Origin: Planctomycetota bacterium
GTDB taxonomy: Bacteria; Planctomycetota; Phycisphaerae; Sedimentisphaerales; Anaerohalosphaeraceae
Assembly: GCA_023143375.1 (NCBI GenBank)
Contig: JAGLHQ010000102.1
Span: 1 to 37,246, forward strand
Length of the DNA: 37,246 nucleotides
Direction of reading: 5' to 3'
Within the stretch, counting starts at the first letter, position 1. Every line of letters begins with the position of its first letter. The position numbers and the translations under genes are program-made. The notes under the pieces were generated by a model. That model did no database searches. It saw only the letters and a list, made by a program, of their open reading frames with translations, and was not told where the DNA came from. Shown piece after piece: positions 29,333 through 35,505 of the stretch.

Positions 29333-30087
29333 TTACCTTCGCATTGATTTTCTAAATGTGGGGTGGGCCAGTCTCGCACGTTCGATAAACGATGCGGCCA
29401 CCGCTTTGCCTATTGTGTTTACTTCGTTGTTTTCCAGTACATTAAAAACGGTCAACCATTGCGGATCTACGTTATCGACATCCCACGGGCCCAGCTGCGT
29501 GCCCATTCGTTTGTTTATTTGTACTGCCTGGCTAATGCGCACCAAATAAGGATCATTCGTGCGCCCTGATTCTCTGGAATCTATCAGGGCGCTAATTAGT
29601 TTTTTTCAAGCCCTTCAAGGTGGGCCATGATCATGGCCTGGGTCTGGTTGGTGACCCATTTCCATAACGGCAATTCGTCCTTGAGTAAGGCGCCCTCAGC
29701 AAACCGGGTAACATCGGCCGGGCTCACGTGCGTTTCTATATCGTCGCCCTGGCTCCAGATCTTCGAATACCAGGTATATTGTGCTAAATTGCATTCGTCG
29801 GCCATTGCGCGTGTTTCTGCTTCGATAACTTCCAGTTTCTTTTTATGGCGCCCGCGTTTCGTATTACTCTTTAATCGAGTAGCGATATCATTAACCGCTA
29901 TTACGATTTTCCCCGTCTCGGCCTGGATACCAATCCAATCATCCAACAACATACGCGACGGATTTACCCAAACGTCTAGCGTCTGGCCCCGGCGCCCCTC
30001 TTCATAATCGCCCATGTCAAGAGTTTTTATGATCTTGGGTACCGGTGTTTCTAAGTCGTAATTCTTTATAAAGTTCATCTTATTCAT
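29333..30087 (-). CDS. Tail assembly chaperone, long form by -1 frameshift (251 aa)
   Basis: The first 163 codons are those of the short chaperone. After slipping at A AAA AAC (29605-29599) the ribosome reads on from CTA at 29599 in the -1 frame for 88 more residues (LISALIDSRESGRTNDPYLV and on, ending RKSMRR) without meeting a stop. The -1 frame has no ATG near its beginning, consistent with expression only by frameshift. The product is the gpGT-type chaperone that loads tube protein on the tape measure. Confidence 0.82.
29561..29607 (-). promoter_or_regulatory. Programmed -1 frameshift site with hairpin
   Basis: On the minus strand the heptamer A AAA AAC (29605-29599) lies in the correct zero-frame phase (GAA AAA AAC) and the zero-frame stop TAA follows at once. 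Six bases after the slip site a perfect 10-bp stem starts (GCGCCCTGAT with ATCAGGGCGC, plus-strand 29561-29570 and 29583-29592) around a 12-base loop, the usual stimulator. This is a direct sequence observation; the frameshift itself is established behaviour for this gene pair. Confidence 0.88.
29596..30087 (-). CDS. Tail assembly chaperone, short form (163 aa)
   Basis: A soluble mixed alpha/beta protein (MNKMNFIKNYDLETPVPK, NDIATRLKSNTKRGRHKKKLEVIEAETRAMADEC, MIMAHLEGLEKN) located between the major tail and tape measure genes, as gpG-type chaperones are. The zero-frame stop lies directly after the slippery site. It keeps tape measure and tube subunits soluble during tail assembly. Start at 30087 follows AGGGA. 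Confidence 0.75.
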   Translation of the reverse strand: MNKMNFIKNYDLETPVPKIIKTLDMGDYEEGRRGQTLDVWVNPSRMLLDDWIGIQAETGKIVIAVNDIATRLKSNTKRGRHKKKLEVIEAETRAMADECNLAQYTWYSKIWSQGDDIETHVSPADVTRFAEGALLKDELPLWKWVTNQTQAMIMAHLEGLEKN

Positions 30088-30118
30088 TTTATTTATCCCT
30101 GTCCCTGGTTAAATTGAT

Positions 30119-30184
30119 CCCGGCCGGAACGTGCCAGGGTGTCACTATCAGCACCACCACGTTAGCGGCGCCTATCCGGCCGGG
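30119..30184 (-). other. Nested hairpins between major tail and chaperone genes
   Basis: CCCGGCCGGA (30119-30128) and TCCGGCCGGG (30175-30184) form a perfect outer stem, inside which AACGTG/CACGTT and GGTG/CACC nest. It occupies most of the 109-base gap. No U tract follows on the minus strand, so partial attenuation or RNA processing after the abundant major tail mRNA is more likely than full termination. Confidence 0.55.
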
Positions 30185-30196
30185 CATCAAATAAAG

Positions 30197-31210
30197 TTAG
30201 GAGATCGCCGCCACGTTCGTGATCACTGCCAGGCGGTAAACTTTCGAGGCCGTGACATCTATAATGCCTTCCAGCACGGCCGTGGTGATGTTGTTGCCTC
30301 GATCATTGCTATCGAGATCTACTACATCTTTCCAAAATCCGGCCAGATCCATAGTGAACTTGTGGTTAACGCCGCCCCCGATTGCTGGGCCTTCCACCTC
30401 TAGCCGCACAAACGACTTAGTGGCCGTATCTTTCAGGGCGCGGATCGCTTCGGATTCTGTGCCGCGTTCAAAAGTAAAGGCAGCCGTAAACATCAAATCG
30501 CCTTCACCATCGGTATCAAAGAACTTATTGGCGCCGCCCAAAAATTTGGGATGCACGCCGGTAAAGAATTGGATATCGCCGCCGCGTAAAAGGTTGGTCT
30601 TTTCGGTGTTGCCCAGGTTGGCCCATGAGGCATCACGATAGAACCGGATCAATTTGCTATTGATATTGTTCACCACTGGAATGGCTATAGCGCCCGTGTA
30701 GGATGAATCGACGTTCTGCCGGGCGAAGTACTGGCCCTCGCACGCTAAACGCGCGGATCCTTTTTGCTGCGGTATTTCCCACTGGAACCGGTACCCCTCG
30801 AACATGACGTAATTATGTTCTATTACGCCGTCGTCGTCGCCGCGTTCAAGGGTCATCGATTCGGGGTCATTGGTAGCACTGAGGCTGGGATCAAAATCCC
30901 ATTCATAATCGCCCTCAGTCGTGGTTTGTTCTGTGGGGGTCACACTGCCCACAACGCCGCACGATAGCAACGAGGGCAGCGCTTGAAAGTAAATGTCAGC
31001 AAATGGCAGCGTATCCAAAATGCCGACCACATCGCCATTACGCACGCGTACACCAGGCCCACGTAAACCGCTATCATCGGCCACAACTTCATTGGTTTTG
31101 TCGTCTGGGATTGGCGGGTTTTCCAGCAAATACATATCTGTGGCCGCCACACCGGTGCCTTTCACGGCCTCGATCCCGACTAGAATTTTAGTTAATGCGC
31201 GTTCACCCAT
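30197..31210 (-). CDS. Major tail (tube) protein (337 aa)
   Basis: The start LTKILVGIEAVKGTGVAATDMYLL and the block IPQQKGSARLACEGQYFARQ followed by AIAIPVVNN resemble tube proteins of siphophages. The end FTMDLAGFWKDVVDLDSNDRGNNITTAVLEGIIDVTA also fits. It would polymerise around the tape measure into the tail tube. It sits before the frameshifted chaperones, as expected, and is followed by a structured gap that could lower downstream expression. Confidence 0.78.
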   Translation of the reverse strand: MGERALTKILVGIEAVKGTGVAATDMYLLENPPIPDDKTNEVVADDSGLRGPGVRVRNGDVVGILDTLPFADIYFQALPSLLSCGVVGSVTPTEQTTTEGDYEWDFDPSLSATNDPESMTLERGDDDGVIEHNYVMFEGYRFQWEIPQQKGSARLACEGQYFARQNVDSSYTGAIAIPVVNNINSKLIRFYRDASWANLGNTEKTNLLRGGDIQFFTGVHPKFLGGANKFFDTDGEGDLMFTAAFTFERGTESEAIRALKDTATKSFVRLEVEGPAIGGGVNHKFTMDLAGFWKDVVDLDSNDRGNNITTAVLEGIIDVTASKVYRLAVITNVAAIS

Positions 31211-31213
31211 AGT

Positions 31214-31498
31214 TTATTTGCCTGCCTTCGCGGGGGCTGTGGCTTTCTTATCTTCCACATATACGCCGCTTTCTAATGCTGCTTGTAGTTGTTTAGCGGG
31301 GTGACCCGATAAACGCGATTCGGTTAGATTGGGCACCGGTTGGCCCTTAGCTTCCTTCTCCAGTGCTCTAAATGCTTTGGTCATTCTCTTGTGACGGCGA
31401 TCATAATCCGCCTTGTAACCGGCTGCCATTTTCCCGGTGATCTTATGCGGCAAACCTGGCACGCCGCTTTCCTTCGGCCCTGTGTATTTGTAGTTCAT
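31214..31498 (-). CDS. Small basic hypothetical tail-region protein (94 aa)
   Basis: A Lys/Arg-rich helical protein (AAGYKADYDRRHKRMTKAFRALEKEAKGQ) with a flexible alanine/lysine tail (KKATAPAKAGK). It lies between the terminator-like and major tail genes, separated by three and ten bases, so it is expressed with them. A minor connector or assembly factor is possible; no family recognised. Confidence 0.5.
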   Translation of the reverse strand: MNYKYTGPKESGVPGLPHKITGKMAAGYKADYDRRHKRMTKAFRALEKEAKGQPVPNLTESRLSGHPAKQLQAALESGVYVEDKKATAPAKAGK

Positions 31499-31508
31499 AA
31501 TTTCGCTC

Positions 31509-31976
31509 CTATGCGCTTACTGTGAATTCGCCGCTTACATTTTCTTTTACGTCAAAGTTGAATATGACGCCAATCACTTTTTTACCTGCATACTCAAACC
31601 ATCCGGGGCCGTCCATCGATGGGGCGGCGGGTAGTATATGCTCCACCTTCCCGCTCAGCTGCATATTTTTTGCAAATTGATCACGCACAATCGGGTACAG
31701 ATCTACGCTTGGCCCCATGGCTATGGCAATGGTCAGAAACGCCGGCATATAAACCCAGATCTTAGTATCGTAATGATCTACGGCCGGTTCCCCAGCTCCG
31801 TACTGGCCATCGACTTTACGTTGACCTATGAGCGCCGAAACGCCCACCAGGGCGCCAGGCCATTTATCATAGTTGTACACCATTGGCGTACCCCCAAATA
31901 AACCAGCCGTAACGGCTGCGGCCATGGCGGTATCCATATTCGTTTTAATTTCTCCTGCAAAATCAGCAAATGACAT
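31509..31976 (-). CDS. Tail terminator-type protein (155 aa)
   Basis: An alpha/beta protein: N-terminal helix FADFAGEIKTNMDTAMAAAV, strands VYNYDKWP and VDHYDTKIWVYMPAF, helix YPIVRDQFAKNM and end strand KKVIGVIFNFDVKENV. This layout and the place after an HK97 gp10-type neck gene suggest the tail terminator/completion (gpU or Ne1) class. The call rests on position and secondary-structure pattern. Confidence 0.5.
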   Translation of the reverse strand: MSFADFAGEIKTNMDTAMAAAVTAGLFGGTPMVYNYDKWPGALVGVSALIGQRKVDGQYGAGEPAVDHYDTKIWVYMPAFLTIAIAMGPSVDLYPIVRDQFAKNMQLSGKVEHILPAAPSMDGPGWFEYAGKKVIGVIFNFDVKENVSGEFTVSA

Positions 31977-31979
31977 GAC

Positions 31980-32417
31980 TTAACCTATCGCCAAAAATTC
32001 AATAATTTCATTGCCCAATATAGCTAACAGTATTTCTAAATCATCTTCTTTGTTTTTAAACATGAGGCTGACTTGCCCCGCCGTACTCTGGCCTTTTCGG
32101 GTCGTCGATTGGTAATGATAACGCGTGCTTTCTTCCAGTGCGCGCGGGTAGGGGAACCCCTTCGAGCTGCGGGCGTTAGTAAACACCGCCGTTTGTGTTA
32201 TAGGTGTGGTGCCCGCTATTTCTTTTATTTCCATGTCCAGCGTGTTTGCATAAAACCCCGTATCCCTGGCGGCGACTTCCTGCCAGCCTAGAAGCAACAA
32301 ATTACCGCCTTGTCTCGCGGTTACCCTTTTCTTTTTTGGTAGAAACACCTGTAGCGCCTCAAATAGCGCTTCCTGCTTTACCAGATCCGGGGAGGTTATA
32401 TTGAATGCTGCAACCAT
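31980..32417 (-). CDS. HK97 gp10-like neck protein (145 aa)
   Basis: The size, the pattern RQGGNLLLLGWQEVAARDTGFYANTL, the ITQTAVFTNARSSKGFPYPRALEESTRYHYQ segment and the place between adaptor and tail terminator genes are like HK97 gp10-type head-tail proteins. It probably forms a neck ring between capsid connector and tail. It is separated from neighbours by one and three bases. The family match is tentative. Confidence 0.55.
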   Translation of the reverse strand: MVAAFNITSPDLVKQEALFEALQVFLPKKKRVTARQGGNLLLLGWQEVAARDTGFYANTLDMEIKEIAGTTPITQTAVFTNARSSKGFPYPRALEESTRYHYQSTTRKGQSTAGQVSLMFKNKEDDLEILLAILGNEIIEFLAIG

Positions 32418-32418
32418 G

Positions 32419-33327
32419 TTAAATAATCCTGATCAGCTTATCTACCAGGTCGTACACTTCGGGATCAATGCTTTTGATCTGCAATAGCTTTCCCATATCG
32501 GGCAACGCCATCGCGTCGGCAAAGCCGCCCTGAGCGCGCTTAAATTGGTGCGTGGCCTGGATCAAACACGCCTGTTTAATCTTCGGGTGTACCGTCCATT
32601 TATAAACTGGCGTTGTCTGTACATGCGCGGCGGCCGTGGTGCCATTGCGCCCGCGTACAATCGTGGCCGTGTTCGTCGTGGTGTTCGTTACGGTGACTTC
32701 CAAATATTCGTCTTCAATGCGCAAGATGTCGCCGGCGCTGATTACCGGGGTAATGCCCCAGCCGTCGGCGGCGTCAATATCTGTCACGGTCAGCGTGGTA
32801 GCACCGCTTAGGAGCGGGTTATCTTGCACAGTCTGGCCTGTCAATATAAAAGCGTCTTCGCGCGGTGTCGTCTTCCCCCATACGCCGGTAACCTTCACGG
32901 CCTTTTGTCCGCTTGGCCATACGGCCAGATCTCCGTTAAACGTCAATCGAATATTGTTGTACGATCCGCGCGGGTTTCGATCATCGCCGGCTAACAAGTC
33001 ATAATCGGAGGAGGTTAGCGCGGTGTATGTAGTGCCGTCGTCTTCGCTGTAGGCAACTTCAGTAACACTGATTAGATCATCTACGTAGATTTCGGCGCCG
33101 GGGCTTCTATTGGGGTCGCTCGAATCTCTGTGCAGATTGCGGCCGGGGCCATCAAAAAAACGAACCTCGCTAAACGGATAGAATACGCGGCCGGTGTGGT
33201 CGTCGATCCACCGGCTGATTACGTCGCTGAGCCTATTAAACTGGCCGTCGAATTGTGTCTTTGAGGCTGTTAATAGTTCGGGCGCTAAGTCCCTGATTTC
33301 GTCTAATGTCGCGTATCTATTTGGCAT
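32419..33327 (-). CDS. Head-tail adaptor with inserted beta domain (302 aa)
   Basis: The N-terminal helical part (ATLDEIRDLAPELLTASKTQFDGQFNRLSDVISRWIDDHTGR) and the C-terminal helices (HPKIKQACLIQATHQFKRAQGG ... LVDKLIRII) look like HK97 gp6-type adaptors that bind the portal. Between them, residues about 160-235 (LTGQTVQDNPLLSGATTLTVTDIDAADGWGI ... VRGRNGTTAAAH) form an extra beta domain absent from small adaptors (about 100 residues). It follows the helix-hairpin-helix protein. The role is inferred from both ends and position. Confidence 0.65.
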   Translation of the reverse strand: MPNRYATLDEIRDLAPELLTASKTQFDGQFNRLSDVISRWIDDHTGRVFYPFSEVRFFDGPGRNLHRDSSDPNRSPGAEIYVDDLISVTEVAYSEDDGTTYTALTSSDYDLLAGDDRNPRGSYNNIRLTFNGDLAVWPSGQKAVKVTGVWGKTTPREDAFILTGQTVQDNPLLSGATTLTVTDIDAADGWGITPVISAGDILRIEDEYLEVTVTNTTTNTATIVRGRNGTTAAAHVQTTPVYKWTVHPKIKQACLIQATHQFKRAQGGFADAMALPDMGKLLQIKSIDPEVYDLVDKLIRII

Positions 33328-33330
33328 GGT

Positions 33331-33849
33331 TTATTTTCCTGGTACTAACCCGGCTTCGCCACGGCTTACCATTTCATCGATCAAATCTTGAGGTAAGTAC
33401 TTAGAAATTATGGCGCCGACTGAGATCAAATAGCGCTCACCTTTCCACATATAATTATAATTACCCAATGCCCGCATTTCGACCTCTCCACCCTCTATAG
33501 GTTTGGCCGGGCCAACCGTTACGCCTTCATCACTGGGGGGCGCTTCTACTGCTGGGGCCTTTTTAGGCTTGTCGCCGTTGGCCAATACATCGCGCATTTT
33601 ACGCACGGTGGCCGGGCCAATCCCCTTAACGGCTTTGATGTCGTCGTCTCCGGCGTCGATAACCTCTTGTAGCGTTGTGAACGCTGATTCGTCGAGCGCC
33701 CTGGGTACCTGGCCACTGCCGATATCCGCGAAGATCTCAAACGGGGATACCTCGGCCGGGGGTGGTTCGGTGGCCGGGCCGGTGACCATCGCGGCGGCGG
33801 CTTCGGCACTTACTTGATTTTCATCTGTGGTTTCGATTTCTTCACTCAT
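33331..33849 (-). CDS. Helix-hairpin-helix protein of the head region (172 aa)
   Basis: Residues about 71-92 (DIKAVKGIGPATVRKMRDVLANG) are a helix-hairpin-helix, a motif that usually binds DNA backbone. They lie between an acidic alanine/proline-rich N-terminus and a C-terminal beta segment (NYNYMWKGERYLISVGAIISKYL). It precedes the head-tail adaptor. It may help hold or guide DNA at the neck; this is only inferred from motif and position. Confidence 0.6.
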   Translation of the reverse strand: MSEEIETTDENQVSAEAAAAMVTGPATEPPPAEVSPFEIFADIGSGQVPRALDESAFTTLQEVIDAGDDDIKAVKGIGPATVRKMRDVLANGDKPKKAPAVEAPPSDEGVTVGPAKPIEGGEVEMRALGNYNYMWKGERYLISVGAIISKYLPQDLIDEMVSRGEAGLVPGK

Positions 33850-33864
33850 CTTAATGATCTCCTG

Positions 33865-34926
33865 TTAGGTTGTCGGTTCGGTTGTATCTTTGAAAAACTT
33901 ATCTGTTATTTCAAGCGACGGATTGATTTTATCTATCGCGCCAATCATATTTTCAATGGCCTGTAATTGCGCCAGGCGGGCGTATGCTTCCATTTGGTAT
34001 GTCCGCGCCTTTTCTTTTGCTGCGGCCACGTCCTCGCCGTCCTGGCCGGTGCGTTCCATTTCGCTGATCACGCCCCACATATAATTATTACGCGCCTGGG
34101 CCTGCTCTAGATACGCCTGGTATTTCGGTACCTGTGTTTCCAGATCCTGGCGCCCTACAGACATACCGCCGGCCGCTTCAAATATTTGTTGTACGATCGT
34201 CTCGGCGTTTCTGTACATTAGCGCCTTGCGGGCGTTGGTCGTTTGTTTCTCCAGGTCGCCGGCCTTTTGGTTGTGTGCGGCTTTATCCTGGTACCAGGTG
34301 GCCTCATATTTGTAATGTGCTAATTGGTCGGTGACTTCCTCCGGGGGTAACATCTGGCCCCCTTCATGGTATACACGGGCATGCATTAATTCGCATATTT
34401 CCGGTAACCAGACTTCCACCCCGCGCCCCTGGGCATATCCTAGCGACCATTCCAGGGCGGCTTTCTGGTATCCGTATTCCGTGCCGCTGGACATCTGAAC
34501 GCCGTACAGCTCTATTCGTTCGAACCCTTCGAGCACAGCCCAGAGAACCATATAATTTATCGTGCTGGTTAGATAGGGTTGGCCCTCTTCGCGGTCACCG
34601 CGCCTATTCAGGTTGAACACCGTATACAAGCGATCCCAATCCATGGCCACGCTATTGGGCATCTCTTCGTATTGCTCGTAAGTATAGATTGGGAATTCGT
34701 GTTCTTTGTGTAACCATTCGTGATGTTCTACGGTGCGTTTTCCGCCATACACGGCCAGCCATTCAAGGGGGTGCAATTCAAAGAGCCGGTCTATCCGGGG
34801 CAAATCGTATCGATGAGCATAATTTACACTCCATATTTCATCGGCTTTTGATTCGTTTACTTCGTGCATTGTCGATTGCGCAAACCCTACTATGGCAACC
34901 GTTTTATTCTTCCCTGAGTTTTTCAT
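33865..34926 (-). CDS. Rossmann-like protein with coiled-coil tail (353 aa)
   Basis: The N-terminal 190 residues start with a nucleotide-fold strand-loop (KTVAIVGFAQSTM) and go on with RIDRLFELHPLEW, YLTSTINYMVLWAVLEGFERIELYGVQMSSG and YAQGRGVEVWLPE. The arrangement resembles a phage family of Rossmann-fold proteins, possibly related to sialyltransferase or MptE-type enzymes. The C-terminal half (about 200-350) is a charged coiled coil. It sits between the decoration-like and adaptor genes, unusual for an enzyme. A capsid-surface sugar-transfer role is possible; it might also be structural only. Confidence 0.55.
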   Translation of the reverse strand: MKNSGKNKTVAIVGFAQSTMHEVNESKADEIWSVNYAHRYDLPRIDRLFELHPLEWLAVYGGKRTVEHHEWLHKEHEFPIYTYEQYEEMPNSVAMDWDRLYTVFNLNRRGDREEGQPYLTSTINYMVLWAVLEGFERIELYGVQMSSGTEYGYQKAALEWSLGYAQGRGVEVWLPEICELMHARVYHEGGQMLPPEEVTDQLAHYKYEATWYQDKAAHNQKAGDLEKQTTNARKALMYRNAETIVQQIFEAAGGMSVGRQDLETQVPKYQAYLEQAQARNNYMWGVISEMERTGQDGEDVAAAKEKARTYQMEAYARLAQLQAIENMIGAIDKINPSLEITDKFFKDTTEPTT

Positions 34927-34945
34927 TTTTTTTATCCCTGATTCG

Positions 34946-34978
34946 ACCAGACCCGCCCATATGAGCGGCGGGCCTGGT
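34946..34978 (-). other. Hairpin before the Rossmann-like gene
   Basis: ACCAGACCCGCC (34946-34957) pairs with GGCGGGCCTGGT (34967-34978), 11 of 12 positions, around a 9-base loop. It lies in the 78-base gap after the decoration-like gene and about 20 bases before the next ATG. There is no U tract on the minus strand. The CCCGCC/GGCGGG core is the same as in the 474-492 leader hairpin. Confidence 0.55.
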
Positions 34979-35004
34979 TTATCTTATAACTATTTCAGTA
35001 CCGA

Positions 35005-35445
35005 TTAGCCTGTGATTTCTGCCACGCTGGCTAAATCGTTATCACTGGCTGGATTGAAGCGCGCCAGGCCACCTATGGCCAATACTGCGGCGTCCGCACC
35101 TGCCACCAAAATGGTCAGGGAGCCGCGTACATAGCGGTATAGCTGGGTCAGGTCTTCGGCCTCGACATCTACCAATACCTGGCTGTCATTATCGCCCGTG
35201 TCTAGCTGGGTGATTGACAGGGTACCGGTCGCCAAATTAATGGTCGTGCCGCCGGTCGAGGTTTTGGCCTGTTCGATTTTGAAATCTACCGTTCCGCTGG
35301 CTGTGATAATACCAACCTGTACAACAAACAAAACTTCCTGTACAAACTTCATATCGACCCAGTCAGTGGTAAACGTGCCCGTTGCGTATGCGTCGGGATC
35401 TATTGTGGCCACAACGGCCAAAAGTTCATGTAGTTTTTCAGTCAT
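35005..35445 (-). CDS. Putative capsid decoration protein (146 aa)
   Basis: The sequence pattern (YATGTFTTDWVDMKFVQEVLFVVQVGIITASGTVDFKIEQAKTS and VDVEAEDLTQLYRYVRGSLTILVAGADAAVLAIGGLARFNPASD) is that of the compact beta proteins often encoded just after the major capsid gene. These are thought to decorate or cement capsid hexamers. AAGGAG precedes the ATG at 35445. Position and beta content support the call; the copy number and binding site are unknown. Confidence 0.65.
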   Translation of the reverse strand: MTEKLHELLAVVATIDPDAYATGTFTTDWVDMKFVQEVLFVVQVGIITASGTVDFKIEQAKTSTGGTTINLATGTLSITQLDTGDNDSQVLVDVEAEDLTQLYRYVRGSLTILVAGADAAVLAIGGLARFNPASDNDLASVAEITG

Positions 35446-35505
35446 GACAGTTATCTCCTTTTGTCATTTCGTAATCATTCAATGCATCAACGATAAGCAA
35501 TAGGC

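Noticed and set aside
29333-29545. Independent 70-residue gene after the tail chaperone
   Set aside because: Its apparent start is a TTG without ribosome site, and the frame is open upstream to the slippery site, so it is the -1 extension and not a separate gene.
34946-34978. Intrinsic terminator after the decoration-like gene
   Set aside because: The stem is good but no U tract follows on the minus strand and the next gene starts 20 bases later, so termination is not supported.
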